This document shows, piece by piece, positions 36,986-45,984 of a DNA stretch of 64,000 bases (within the stretch, counting starts at the first letter, position 1; each line of letters opens with the position of its first letter). The notes below the pieces were generated by a model that saw only the letters and a program-made list of their open reading frames with translations, did no database searches and was not told the origin of the DNA. Source of the stretch: Achromobacter deleyi (GTDB lineage Bacteria > Pseudomonadota > Gammaproteobacteria > Burkholderiales > Burkholderiaceae_B); assembly GCF_902859705.1 (NCBI RefSeq), contig NZ_CADIJO010000006.1:1-64000 (forward strand). The letters run 5' to 3'. Position numbers and translations under genes: made by a program.

Positions 36986-38416
36986 TCAGGCGAACAGTTT
37001 TTCCAGCACGCTCCAGACGCCGCGGTCGTCCGCCATGGACACGGAAAAGCGCAACATGGTGGACGGCGCCTGCGACGGCGAAAACAACGTGCCCGGGGCC
37101 AGCAGCATGCCCCGGTCGGCGGCGGCGCGGGCCAGCGCTTCACTGTCGCGGCCGCAATCGGCCCAGACGAACATGCCGGCGTGCGGCTCGTGCGGAATCG
37201 TCAGGCCCAGCTTCAGCAGCCCCTTGACGCAGCGCTGGCGGGCTTCGTCCACGCGCAGGCGCACGCGCTCGATGTGGCGCCGGTACTGCCCTTCCATGAG
37301 CACGCGGTGCACCACCCGCTCGCCCAGCTCGGGCGAGGTCAGCCCCGCCAGCATTTTCAGGTCGGCCAGTTTCTGCAGGATGTCGGGGTTGGCGGCGACA
37401 TAGCCGACCCGCAGGCTGGCCGCCAGCATCTTGGAGTAACCGCTGACCAGGATGACGCGGTTGAGCCGGTCCAGCACGGCCAGCTTCATGGCGCCGCCGG
37501 GGTGCAGGTCGCCGTAGGTGTCGTCTTCGACCACCATGAAATCGTGGCGCTCGGCGATGCGCAGGATGTCGTAGGCAACGCCGGCCGACAAGGTATGGCC
37601 GGTGGGGTTGTGGACCGCGCTGTTGACGATGAACAGCTTGGGCTTGTGCTGCGCGGCCAATTGCTCGAGCTGCGCGACGTCGGGGCCATTGGGGCCGCGC
37701 GGCACGCCGATCAGGCGGGCGCCGAACGCGGCCAGGCGGCCGAAGATGACGAACCAGGCGGGGTCTTCGACCAGCACCACGTCGCCCGGCTGCACCAGGT
37801 GGCGGGCGATCAGGTCCAGGCCATGGGTGACGCCGTTGGTGGTCAGCAGATTGCGTTCGGGGTGCGCCGGCACGCCTTCGCTCTGCAACGAGGCGGCGAC
37901 CTGCTGGCGCAGCGGCGCGAAGCCCTGGGGATGCCCATACGACACCAGTTGGCCCCGCACCGAACGGCCGACAGCGCGCACGGCGCCGGCAACCATGTCC
38001 GGGTCCAGCCATTCAGCCGGCAACAGGCCGGCGCCGCCCGGCATGCCCGGGCCGCCGCCTGCGCGGAACATGCTGCGCAGCAGCCAGGCCACGTCGATGC
38101 GCGCGGGCGCCGCGAACGGCTGCACCACCTGGGTGGCGGCCGGCGCCAACGGGCCGCTGCGGGCGCGCACGAAAAAGCCGGCGCCGCGGCGCGACTGCAC
38201 CAGGCCGCGCGCCACCAGCCGGTCGTAGGCTTCCACCACCGTGAAGCGGCTGACACCGGACTGCTCGGCCATCTTGCGGATGGACGGCAGACGGGTGCCC
38301 GGGCGCAGGCCCTGCTCGTCGATGCGGCGGGCCAGGCCGTCGGCCAATTGCGCCACCAGGGTGGCGTCGGCCTGGCGCACGGGCTGCCAGGGCATAGAGG
38401 GGGAAGCAACTGTCAT
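36986..38416 (-). CDS. MocR-type GntR/aminotransferase regulator
   Basis: 476 residues. N-terminal GntR winged helix (about 15-80, with LPSIRKMAEQSGVSRFTV), a linker, then a fold-type I aminotransferase domain (about 110-470) with the PLP Schiff-base Lys329 in SGYSKMLAAS. Such regulators sense PLP or amino acids. Divergent from an EamA/LysE exporter pair with repeated GTACCG boxes between, so it likely controls those genes and itself. Confidence 0.93.
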   Translation of the reverse strand: MTVASPSMPWQPVRQADATLVAQLADGLARRIDEQGLRPGTRLPSIRKMAEQSGVSRFTVVEAYDRLVARGLVQSRRGAGFFVRARSGPLAPAATQVVQPFAAPARIDVAWLLRSMFRAGGGPGMPGGAGLLPAEWLDPDMVAGAVRAVGRSVRGQLVSYGHPQGFAPLRQQVAASLQSEGVPAHPERNLLTTNGVTHGLDLIARHLVQPGDVVLVEDPAWFVIFGRLAAFGARLIGVPRGPNGPDVAQLEQLAAQHKPKLFIVNSAVHNPTGHTLSAGVAYDILRIAERHDFMVVEDDTYGDLHPGGAMKLAVLDRLNRVILVSGYSKMLAASLRVGYVAANPDILQKLADLKMLAGLTSPELGERVVHRVLMEGQYRRHIERVRLRVDEARQRCVKGLLKLGLTIPHEPHAGMFVWADCGRDSEALARAAADRGMLLAPGTLFSPSQAPSTMLRFSVSMADDRGVWSVLEKLFA

Positions 38417-38456
38417 GGGGATTTCACCAGGCCAGTGGTTAAAGTGATATGCCAAA

Positions 38457-38477
38457 GTGTACCGGTACTGTACCGAT
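38457..38477. promoter_or_regulatory. Candidate MocR operator
   Basis: Two direct TGTACCG boxes lie head to tail around a GTAC core between the MocR gene and the EamA gene. MocR regulators commonly bind direct repeats near their divergent promoter. Confidence 0.5.
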
Positions 38478-38545
38478 AACTATGCGTAGAGTGACAGCAA
38501 TGCCCCAGGCCCGCAAGTAGGCGACCATGGGACCCTGTTTTCTGG

Positions 38546-39481
38546 ATGATCTCCATGCGCCCCTCCGTGCTGTACCCGTCGCCCCAGACCGCGCCCGCCG
38601 CGCCGGTGGCGTCGCCCTGGGAGGGCTATGGCTATGGCTTCCTGGGCGTACTGATCTTTTCGCTGACCCTGCCGATGACCCGCGTGGCGGTGTCCGAACT
38701 GCCGCCTTTGCTGGTGGGCCTGGGACGCGCGCTGCTGGCCGCTGTACCGGCGCTGGTACTGCTCTGGATCACGCGCAGCCGCCGGCCCGACCGCCGGGAG
38801 TGGCCCGGCGTGCTGCTGGCCGCGGTGGGCATCGTAGTGGGGTGGCCCCTGGCCTCGACCTTGGCCATGCAGAGCGTGTCGTCGTCGCACGGCGCGGTGT
38901 TCAACGGTCTGTTGCCGCTGTCGACCGCAGCCTTCGCGGCCTGGCGCAGCGGTGAGCGGCCATCGCCGTCGTTCTGGGCCTGGGCCCTGGTGGGCGCCGC
39001 GCTGGTGTGCACGTTCGCCCTGCGCCAGGGACACGGCACGCTGGCCGTGGGCGACTTCTGGCTGTTGCTGGCCGTGGTGCTGGGCGGCATGGGCTATGCC
39101 GAAGGCGCCCGCGCCGCGCGCACCCTGGGCGGCTGGCGCACCATCTGCTGGGCGCTGGCGGTCAGTGCGCCGGTGATCGCCGTGCCGGTGGGCTGGATGG
39201 CGTGGCAGCAGGCTGCCTGGCCCGGCGCGAACGTGGTCTGGGCCTGCGCTTACCTGGCGTTCGGGTCGATGTTCGTGGGCTTTTTTGCCTGGTACCGCGG
39301 CCTGGCCGCGGGCGGCATCGCGCGCGTCGGCCAGATCCAGCTGCTGCAACCGTTCCTGACGGTACTGGCCGCTGCCCTGTTTTTTGGTGAATCGGTGGAC
39401 CTGGCGACGTTCCTGTTTGCCGCCGCCGTCATCGTTGTCATCGCCGGCGGACGCCGCGCGATCGTTGGAGTCAAGAAATGA
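38546..39481 (+). CDS. EamA/DMT-family transporter under the MocR regulator
   Basis: 311 residues with ten membrane segments in two EamA repeats (about 28-155 and 165-300). Either the ATG at 38546 or one three codons later (38555, better spaced from a GGA) may start it. Its stop shares ATGA with the following LysE-type gene. Together they look like a two-exporter operon, probably for an amino acid. Confidence 0.9.
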   Translation: MISMRPSVLYPSPQTAPAAPVASPWEGYGYGFLGVLIFSLTLPMTRVAVSELPPLLVGLGRALLAAVPALVLLWITRSRRPDRREWPGVLLAAVGIVVGWPLASTLAMQSVSSSHGAVFNGLLPLSTAAFAAWRSGERPSPSFWAWALVGAALVCTFALRQGHGTLAVGDFWLLLAVVLGGMGYAEGARAARTLGGWRTICWALAVSAPVIAVPVGWMAWQQAAWPGANVVWACAYLAFGSMFVGFFAWYRGLAAGGIARVGQIQLLQPFLTVLAAALFFGESVDLATFLFAAAVIVVIAGGRRAIVGVKK

Positions 39482-40122
39482 CGCTGTTCCCCGCCAATCT
39501 GGCCGATGTGCCGCTTGCCTCGTTGTCGTTGCTGGGCCCCTTGGCGCTGTTCGCCCTGGTCAGCTCGATCACGCCCGGCCCGAACAACGTGATGCTGGCC
39601 TCGTCCGGCCTGAATTTCGGTTTTCGCCGCAGCATGCCGCACCTGCTGGGCGTGAACCTGGGCTTTACCTTGATGATTTTCCTGGTGGGCGTCGGGCTGG
39701 GCTCGGTGTTCCAGCAAGTGCCCGTGCTGTACACGGTGCTGAAGTACGTGGGCGCCGCCTACCTGCTGTACCTGGCCTGGAAGATCGCCAATTCGGGCGG
39801 CATGGAAGAAGGCGAGGCCCGCGCCAAGCCGCTGACCTTTCTGCAGGCCGCGGCATTCCAGTGGGTCAACCCCAAAGCCTGGGTGATGGCGGTGGGCGTG
39901 GTGGCCACCTATACGCCGCAGGCCGGTTTCTTCGCCAACCTGGTCATCGCCACCGTGGTGTGCGGCATCGTCAACCTGCCCAGCATCGGCATCTGGGTCA
40001 CGTTCGGCACGGCGCTGCGCCGCGTGCTGCACAAGCCCTGGGCGATCCGCGCGTTCAACATCGGCATGGCGCTGCTGCTGGTGGCCTCGCTGTACCCCGT
40101 GGTGCTCGAAGCGCTGCACTGA
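39478..40122 (+). CDS. LysE/RhtB-family amino-acid exporter
   Basis: 214 residues with six membrane segments. The typical N-terminal ITPGPNNVMLASSGLNFGFR motif near 31 and WVNPKAWVMAVG near 126 are present. It exports an amino acid such as Thr, homoserine or a basic amino acid; the substrate is uncertain. Coupled to the EamA gene (ATGA). Confidence 0.93.
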   Translation: MTLFPANLADVPLASLSLLGPLALFALVSSITPGPNNVMLASSGLNFGFRRSMPHLLGVNLGFTLMIFLVGVGLGSVFQQVPVLYTVLKYVGAAYLLYLAWKIANSGGMEEGEARAKPLTFLQAAAFQWVNPKAWVMAVGVVATYTPQAGFFANLVIATVVCGIVNLPSIGIWVTFGTALRRVLHKPWAIRAFNIGMALLLVASLYPVVLEALH

Positions 40123-40188
40123 CCCGTCAATGGCTACCCGGCGTCGGCGCCGCGCCCCACGGCCGGCCAACCCGACCCGGCGCTGCGC

Positions 40189-40881
40189 CTAAGCCAGCAG
40201 ACCCGCCACTACGGCGGGCGTGACCAGCACGTTGAACAAGCCCGCCATCACCATGACCAGGCCCGCCACGGCGCCCTCTTCGGCGGCCAGTTCGCGGGCC
40301 TTGGCAGTGCCGGCGCCATGGGCGCCCATGCCGAACAGTGCGCCACGCGCCAGTGCCGACCGCAAGGGCAGCCAGCCGCGCATCAACTGGCCGATGGCTG
40401 CGCCGAACACGCCCGTGACAATCACGAATACCGCGGTCAGGTCCGGCACGCCGCCGACGTGCGCCGACACCGCAATGGCGAACGGCGTGGCCACCGACCG
40501 CGGCAGCAGGCTCAGGCGCAGGTCGGGCGGCAGATCCAGCAGGCTGCCCAACACCCAGGCGCTGGCGCCCGCGATGAGGCTGCCCACCGCCACGCCGGCC
40601 ACCAGCACCGGCCAGTAGCGGCGGATCAGCGCGCGCTGCTCGTACAGCGGCAGCGCGAACGCGACGATGACCGGGCCCAGCATCATCATCAGCCAGTGCG
40701 AGCCGGACATGTAGTCGCGATAGCCCGTGTGCAACGCCAGAGCCAGGACCAGCAGCAAGGCCGGCGCCACCACCAGCGTGGACGTCCACCAGTAGGCATA
40801 ACGGCGGTAGAACAACCGCGCGCAGACGTAGGCCAGCACGGTCGCCAGCGGCCAGAACAGCAGGTTGAAATCAGCCCGCAT
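40189..40881 (-). CDS. lrgB: LrgB-family membrane protein
   Basis: 230 residues, multiple hydrophobic segments, with the family blocks LLPRSVATPFAIAVS near 126 and GMGAHGAGTAKA near 201. LrgA/LrgB pairs resemble holin-like proteins and in some bacteria carry pyruvate or glycolate. It overlaps the lrgA-like gene by 11 bp. Confidence 0.92.
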   Translation of the reverse strand: MRADFNLLFWPLATVLAYVCARLFYRRYAYWWTSTLVVAPALLLVLALALHTGYRDYMSGSHWLMMMLGPVIVAFALPLYEQRALIRRYWPVLVAGVAVGSLIAGASAWVLGSLLDLPPDLRLSLLPRSVATPFAIAVSAHVGGVPDLTAVFVIVTGVFGAAIGQLMRGWLPLRSALARGALFGMGAHGAGTAKARELAAEEGAVAGLVMVMAGLFNVLVTPAVVAGLLA

Positions 40882-41290
40882 GGCGATTCATCCAGCGGTA
40901 GCAAAGATCGATCGTGAGCGCCGTGCCTGCCATGACCAGCGCGGTGCCCACCAGGATGATCACCAGCAGTTTCAAGCCCAGCACGCCCAGGAATTCGCGG
41001 TGATCCAGCAGCGACATCACCGCGGGCACGAAGAACAGCAGCATCTCGCCCAGCAGCCAGTTGGCGCCGCGATGCACGTTGCGCACCCGCAAGAGGCCAC
41101 TGGCGAGCAGCGCCAGTACCAGCGCCATGCCGATGACGCCGCCCGGCACCGGCAGGCCGGCGGCGTTGGCCAGCGCCTGGCCCAGCAGCGAGAACAGGAT
41201 GAGCAGGGTGATCTGCAGCACGCGGCTGCGGCGCAGCAGGCTGCGCAATCGGACGGGGGTGCGGGTGGGGAGCAAGAGCAGCGGTGACAT
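40871..41290 (-). CDS. lrgA: LrgA/CidA-family membrane protein
   Basis: 139 residues with four membrane segments and the LrgA pattern ILFSLLGQALANAAGLPVPG near 31 and LLFFVPAVMSLLDH near 84. First gene of an lrgAB pair, divergent from a LysR-type gene, the usual regulator of such pairs. Confidence 0.92.
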   Translation of the reverse strand: MSPLLLLPTRTPVRLRSLLRRSRVLQITLLILFSLLGQALANAAGLPVPGGVIGMALVLALLASGLLRVRNVHRGANWLLGEMLLFFVPAVMSLLDHREFLGVLGLKLLVIILVGTALVMAGTALTIDLCYRWMNRHAG

Positions 41291-41344
41291 GGGGCGATTC
41301 CAGCGGATGGAAACGTTTTACGCCTGCGCACGCCATAGATAAAA

Positions 41345-41361
41345 TGAATTTGTTGAATTCA
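41345..41361. promoter_or_regulatory. LysR-type operator between lrgA and its regulator
   Basis: TGAATT-TGTTG-AATTCA is an inverted repeat with 6-bp arms and T/A ends, in the 94-bp divergent region, fitting an LTTR box for the adjacent regulator. Confidence 0.5.
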
Positions 41362-41384
41362 CTCTATTCTATATAGGCATAACC

Positions 41385-42272
41385 ATGGATCTGCGTACCT
41401 TGCGCGCGCTGGTGGAGGTGGTTCGCCAGGGCGGTTTTTCGCAGGCGGCCAAGACGGTGTTCGCCACCCAGCCCACGGTCAGCAAGGCCGTGCGCCAGCT
41501 GGAAGACGAAATCGGCATGCCCCTGCTGGACCGCCAGGCCCAGCCGCCGCGCCTGACCGAAGCCGGCGATATCGTCTATCGCCGCGCCGTGAAGATGTTG
41601 GCCGAACGCGACGATCTGTACGCCGAGCTGGACGAACTGCGCGGCCTGGCGCGCGGCTCGCTGCGCCTGGGCCTGCCGCCGCTGGGCAGCAACGCGCTGT
41701 TCGCGCCGATGTTTGCGCGCTTTCGCAGCCGTTATCCGCGCATCGAGATCAGCCTGCTGGAACACGGCGGCCACCGGCTGGAAGAGATGGTCATGGCCGG
41801 CGACATCGAGCTGGCCGCCTCGCTGCGGCCAGAATCCGCCAACTTCGAATGGCAGCCGGTGGCGCGCGAGCCGCTGATCGCGCTGCTGCCCGCCGACCAC
41901 CCCTGCGCCAACGCGGCATCCGTCGGCCTGGCCGACCTGCGGAATTCGCCTTTCATCCTGTTCGAAAGCGGCTTTGCACTGAACCGCATCATCCAGGACG
42001 CCTGCCTGCGAGCGGGTTTTGCGCCCGCCGTCGCGGCCCGCAGCGGGCAGATCGATTTCATCGTGGCGCTGGTGACGGCGGGCCTGGGCGTGGCCTTCCT
42101 GCCGCGCATCAAGGCCGACGAGGAACGCTGCGCGGGCGTGTCGCAGGTGCCGCTGCGCGATGCCCGCACGGACTGGGAGATGGGCCTGGTGTGGCGCCGT
42201 GGCGGCTACCTGTCGCAGGCCGCGCAGGCCTGGCTGGCGCTGGCCCGCGAGATGCATCCAGATACGGCTTGA
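41385..42272 (+). CDS. LysR-type regulator divergent from lrgAB
   Basis: 295 residues: winged helix (about 1-60, GGFSQAAKTVFATQPTVSKA) and effector domain (about 88-290). The divergent arrangement with lrgAB is like CidR, so it probably activates them in response to an overflow metabolite such as acetate or pyruvate, by inference. Confidence 0.93.
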   Translation: MDLRTLRALVEVVRQGGFSQAAKTVFATQPTVSKAVRQLEDEIGMPLLDRQAQPPRLTEAGDIVYRRAVKMLAERDDLYAELDELRGLARGSLRLGLPPLGSNALFAPMFARFRSRYPRIEISLLEHGGHRLEEMVMAGDIELAASLRPESANFEWQPVAREPLIALLPADHPCANAASVGLADLRNSPFILFESGFALNRIIQDACLRAGFAPAVAARSGQIDFIVALVTAGLGVAFLPRIKADEERCAGVSQVPLRDARTDWEMGLVWRRGGYLSQAAQAWLALAREMHPDTA

Positions 42273-42343
42273 TGCGATCGGCTGCCGGGCCGCGTTGTAA
42301 GCTGCCGGCGGAACCGCATCCGTTCGCGCGAGTCATATTCTCC

Positions 42344-43231
42344 ATGCCTGCCCTGCCCCGATTCACTTACCGCCGCCTGTTCGGCGCCGCCCTGCTGACC
42401 GCCGCCGGCGTGGTTGGCTGCTCGCAGCTGGATTCCTGGCAGCGGCAGACCATTTTTTCGCCGCAATCCGAACCCCAGACCTGGTGGCGCGAGCCTGCCA
42501 CGGGCACCCAGGTGTATGACCTGGCGCTGGCCAACGGCGACAAGGTACGCGCCTGGTACTGGCAAAGCCCGCAGGCCAATGCGCCCACCGTGCTGTATCT
42601 GCATGGCGCGCGCTGGAACCTGAACGGCAGCGCCTTTCGCATCGACGGCTGGACCCGCATGGGCTATTCGGTGCTGGCGATCGACTACCGCGGCTTCGGC
42701 GCGTCGACGCCGCGCCTGCCGTCCGAGGCCAGTGCATTGGAAGACGCCATGGCCGGGCTGAAGGAACTGGCGCGGCTGCAGCCGGACGCGTCCCGCCGCT
42801 TCGTCTACGGCCACAGCCTGGGCGGCGCCATCGCCATCGACCTGGCCGCGCGGCCGGAACAGCCCGACTTCGCCGGCCTGATCGTCGAATCCAGCTTCAC
42901 CAGCATCGGCGCCATGCTGGCGACCATGAAGTGGGGCCGGGTGCCCGGCGCCGGCCTTCTGGTCACGCAGCCGTTCGACTCGGTCGACAAGCTGGCCGCC
43001 CTGCACACGCCCATGCTGTTCATGCATGGCACCGCCGACCGCGTGGTGCCGCACACCATGAGCGACGAGCTGTATGCCGCCGCCCGCAACGTCGCACCGG
43101 ACCTGAAGCGGCTGGTCAAGATCGAAGGCGCCACCCACTCGGGCGCATTCCGCAGCGGCGCGCAGTACGAGAAGGCCGTGAAGACCTTCATGCAGGACGC
43201 CAGCCGGGCGTTCCAGCGCAAGTCGGGCTGA
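42344..43231 (+). CDS. Alpha/beta hydrolase, likely lipoprotein
   Basis: 295 residues. The N-terminus has a short basic part, a hydrophobic stretch (about 12-25) and a lipobox-like VVGC ending at Cys26, suggesting membrane attachment. Hydrolase fold: LYLHGARWN near 87, nucleophile Ser158 in GHSLGG, Asp in MHGTADRVVP and His in GATHSG. The BEM46/FrsA-like type acts on unknown esters or peptides. The ATG at 42344 is chosen because it opens the signal sequence. Confidence 0.85.
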   Translation: MPALPRFTYRRLFGAALLTAAGVVGCSQLDSWQRQTIFSPQSEPQTWWREPATGTQVYDLALANGDKVRAWYWQSPQANAPTVLYLHGARWNLNGSAFRIDGWTRMGYSVLAIDYRGFGASTPRLPSEASALEDAMAGLKELARLQPDASRRFVYGHSLGGAIAIDLAARPEQPDFAGLIVESSFTSIGAMLATMKWGRVPGAGLLVTQPFDSVDKLAALHTPMLFMHGTADRVVPHTMSDELYAAARNVAPDLKRLVKIEGATHSGAFRSGAQYEKAVKTFMQDASRAFQRKSG

Positions 43232-43338
43232 GCCGCCCGCGCTTGGGGCGGCGGGCGTCGCCCTGCCGCCGCGTTCCCTTCTATCACCTGCCCCGGGGAA
43301 AACCCGCTCTCGGGAAACTCCCAAATCAAAATATCTTC

Positions 43339-43350
43339 TAAATATATTTA
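43339..43350. promoter_or_regulatory. AT-rich palindrome upstream of the DapA-Liv operon
   Basis: TAAATATATTTA, a perfect 12-bp palindrome inside an AT-rich stretch (43320-43370) unlike the surrounding GC-rich DNA, 69 bp before the first gene. It may contain the promoter or a site for the GntR-type regulator encoded at the operon end. Confidence 0.4.
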
Positions 43351-43418
43351 ACCGATATTAGACTTTCTCCTGCCCGCCGCTCCCCCCTCGCGGCGCCGGC
43401 CTTACGAGGAGAACCAAG

Positions 43419-44330
43419 TTGAGTAACGTGCGTTGGCAGGGCGTCTTTCCTGCCGTAACCAGTAAGTTCCATGCCGACGAAACCCTCGACTTCGAAGCGA
43501 TGCGCAAGCATTTCGGCTTCCTGATCGACAACGGCGTACATGGCCTTGTCACCTGCGGTTCGCTGGGCGAAGCCAGCACCCTGACGCTGGAAGAAAAGCT
43601 GGCCGTGACGCGTTGCGCCGTGGAAGTCAGCGCCGGCCGCATTCCGGTGCTGGCCAATGTGTCCGAGACCAGCACCCGCGAAGCGCTGCGCTTCATCAAG
43701 GAAGCCGTGGCGCTGGGCGTGGACGGCTTCATGCTGATGCCGTCGCTGATCTACGTGGCCGATTCGCGCGAAGCGATGCAGAGCATCCGCACGATGGCCG
43801 AAGCCGCCGCCAAGCCTTGCATGATCTACAACAACCCGGTGGCCTACCGGGTGGACCTGAAGCCGGAGCACATGGCCGAGCTGGCCGATTGCAAGTGGCT
43901 GGTGGCCATCAAGGAAAGCAGCGACGACATCCGCCGCGTGACCGACCTGCGCAATGCGCTGGGCGACCGCTACCAGCTGTTCATCGGCGTGGACGACCTG
44001 TCGTTCGAAGCCCTGGCGCTGGGCGCCGACGGCCTGCTGGCCGGCCTGGTGACGGCCTTCCCGCGCGAAACCGTAGCGCTGTACGACCTGATGAAGGCCG
44101 GCAAGTGGCAGGAAGCGCTGGCGCTGTACCAGTGGTTCACGCCGCTCCTGCACCTGGATGTCTCGACCAAGCTGGTGCAGAACATCAAGCTGGCCGAAAC
44201 GCTGGCCGGCGTGGGCAACGAGCACGTACGCCGCCCGCGCCTGCCGCTGGTGGGCGCCGAACGCGAGCGCTGCACCGCCATCATCGAGGCGCAACTGGCC
44301 AAGCGGCCGCGCCAATACCAGTCGAAGTAA
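43419..44330 (+). CDS. DapA-family aldolase/dehydratase of unknown substrate
   Basis: 303-residue TIM-barrel class I lyase. Schiff-base Lys165 in VAIKESSDD and Tyr137 in MIYNNP are present. The phosphate/carboxylate loop reads GSLGEA (47-52), so the second Thr of the GTTGE loop of true dihydrodipicolinate synthase is Leu49; this argues against lysine synthesis and for a catabolic lyase or dehydratase on a 2-keto acid. Starts with TTG after a GAGGAG site. First gene of an operon with a Liv-type importer and a GntR regulator. Confidence 0.85.
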   Translation: MSNVRWQGVFPAVTSKFHADETLDFEAMRKHFGFLIDNGVHGLVTCGSLGEASTLTLEEKLAVTRCAVEVSAGRIPVLANVSETSTREALRFIKEAVALGVDGFMLMPSLIYVADSREAMQSIRTMAEAAAKPCMIYNNPVAYRVDLKPEHMAELADCKWLVAIKESSDDIRRVTDLRNALGDRYQLFIGVDDLSFEALALGADGLLAGLVTAFPRETVALYDLMKAGKWQEALALYQWFTPLLHLDVSTKLVQNIKLAETLAGVGNEHVRRPRLPLVGAERERCTAIIEAQLAKRPRQYQSK

Positions 44331-44404
44331 GCCACCCAGCCCCGGACGAAGGACAGGCGCGGCCCGCGAAGGCCGCGCGGTCCTCCCGCAGCGTCTCGGA
44401 CACC

Positions 44405-45160
44405 ATGCAAAGCGACATCATCCTTCAGACCCGGGGCCTTACCAAGGAATTCCGCGGCTTCGTGGCGGTCAACGACGTCAACCTGAGCGTCAGGCGCGGG
44501 GCGATCCATGCGCTGATCGGACCGAACGGGGCCGGCAAGACCACGGTCTTCAACCTGCTTACCAAATTCCATGTTCCCACGCGCGGCGAGATCGTCTACG
44601 ACGGCGTGGACATCACCGCCGAACGGCCGGCGCAGACCGCGCGCCGCGGCATCGTGCGTTCGTTCCAGATTTCCGCCGTGTTCCCGCAACTATCGGTGCG
44701 CGAGAACGTGCGCGTGGCGCTGCAACGCAAGCTGGGCGTGGACTATTGCTTCTGGCGCTCGGAAAGCACGCTGGAGCGGTTGCACCAGCGCGTGGACGAA
44801 TTGCTGGACCAGGTCGGCCTGCGCGGCCAGCTGGACGTGGCGGCAGGCGACCTGCCCTACGGCCGCAAGCGCACGCTGGAAATCGCCACCACGCTGGCGC
44901 TGGAACCCGAACTGCTGTTGCTGGACGAGCCCACGCAAGGCATGGGCCACGAAGACGTGGATCGGGTCAAGCACCTGATCAAGCAGGTGTCCGCGGGCCG
45001 CAGCATCCTGATGGTGGAACACAACATGAAGGTGGTGGCCGACATCTGCGATGCCATCACCGTCCTGCAGCGCGGCGAAATCCTGGCCGAAGGGCCGTAT
45101 GCCGAGGTCGCGGCCAACCCGGCCGTACGCGAAGCCTACATGGGAGCGGAAGATGAATGA
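44405..45160 (+). CDS. Liv-type ABC transporter ATPase (LivG-like)
   Basis: 251 residues. Walker A GPNGAGKTT, signature region LPYGRKRTLEIATTLA, Walker B LLLLDEPTQGM and switch His in MVEHNMKVV. This is the LivG half of a branched-chain-amino-acid-type importer. The stop overlaps the next ATPase start by 8 bp. Confidence 0.93.
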   Translation: MQSDIILQTRGLTKEFRGFVAVNDVNLSVRRGAIHALIGPNGAGKTTVFNLLTKFHVPTRGEIVYDGVDITAERPAQTARRGIVRSFQISAVFPQLSVRENVRVALQRKLGVDYCFWRSESTLERLHQRVDELLDQVGLRGQLDVAAGDLPYGRKRTLEIATTLALEPELLLLDEPTQGMGHEDVDRVKHLIKQVSAGRSILMVEHNMKVVADICDAITVLQRGEILAEGPYAEVAANPAVREAYMGAEDE

Positions 45161-45902
45161 GACCCTGGCGATCGACACTGCCGCGCAGGGCGCCGCCCCA
45201 TCGCAGGCCATGCTGGAAATCCGCAACCTGCACGCCTGGTACGGCGAATCGCACATCCTGCACGGCATCGACCTGGACGTGCGGGCGGGCGAATGCGTGA
45301 CGCTGCTGGGCCGCAACGGCGCGGGCCGCAGTTCGACCTTGAAGTCCGTGCTGGGGCTGGTCGGACGCCGCAGCGGCTCGATCAAGGTGATGGGGCAGGA
45401 AACCATCGCCCTGCCGCCGCACAAGATCGCCCGCAAGGGCATCGGCTACTGCCCGGAAGAGCGCGGTATCTATGCGTCGCTGACCGCCGAGGAAAACCTG
45501 ATGCTGCTGCCCTCGGTGGGGCCAGGCGGCATGTCGATCGATGAGATCTACGCCATGTTCCCCAACCTGAAAGAGCGCGCCCACAGCCCCGGCACGCGGC
45601 TTTCCGGCGGCGAGCAGCAGATGCTGGCGATGGCGCGCATCCTGCGCACCGGCGCGCGCCTGCTGCTGCTCGATGAAATCACCGAAGGCCTGGCCCCCGT
45701 GATCGTGCAGGCCTTGGGCCGGGTGATCCGGCAATTGAAAGAGCGTGGCTACACCACCGTGCTGGTCGAGCAGAACTTCCGCTTCGCCCAGCACCTGGCC
45801 GACCGCCATTACGTCATCGAGCACGGCCAGGTGGCCGCCGTGATCGACCGCGCCGAAGTGCAGCAGTCGCAAGACCGGCTGAACGCGCTGCTCGGCATCT
45901 GA
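45153..45902 (+). CDS. Liv-type ABC transporter ATPase (LivF-like)
   Basis: 249 residues of LivF type. The Walker A loop reads GRNGAGRSS: the invariant Lys is Arg. The signature LSGGEQQMLAMARIL, Walker B LLLLDEITEGL and the Q-loop are intact. Such variants occur in some LivF proteins but would be expected to lower ATP binding at one site. It is followed by the substrate-binding gene after 82 bp. Confidence 0.92.
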   Translation: MNETLAIDTAAQGAAPSQAMLEIRNLHAWYGESHILHGIDLDVRAGECVTLLGRNGAGRSSTLKSVLGLVGRRSGSIKVMGQETIALPPHKIARKGIGYCPEERGIYASLTAEENLMLLPSVGPGGMSIDEIYAMFPNLKERAHSPGTRLSGGEQQMLAMARILRTGARLLLLDEITEGLAPVIVQALGRVIRQLKERGYTTVLVEQNFRFAQHLADRHYVIEHGQVAAVIDRAEVQQSQDRLNALLGI

Positions 45903-45984
45903 CAGTTCGCGCAGTTCCCCGTCGTTGCAGTGTCCCGTGGTTTTCCGACCGCAGTTCCCCCATTCCTATCCGGAGCGTAGTCAG

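Noticed and set aside
43419-44330. Assignment as dapA of lysine synthesis
   Set aside because: The GTTGE loop Thr is replaced by Leu and the operon is a transport unit, so only the family is claimed.
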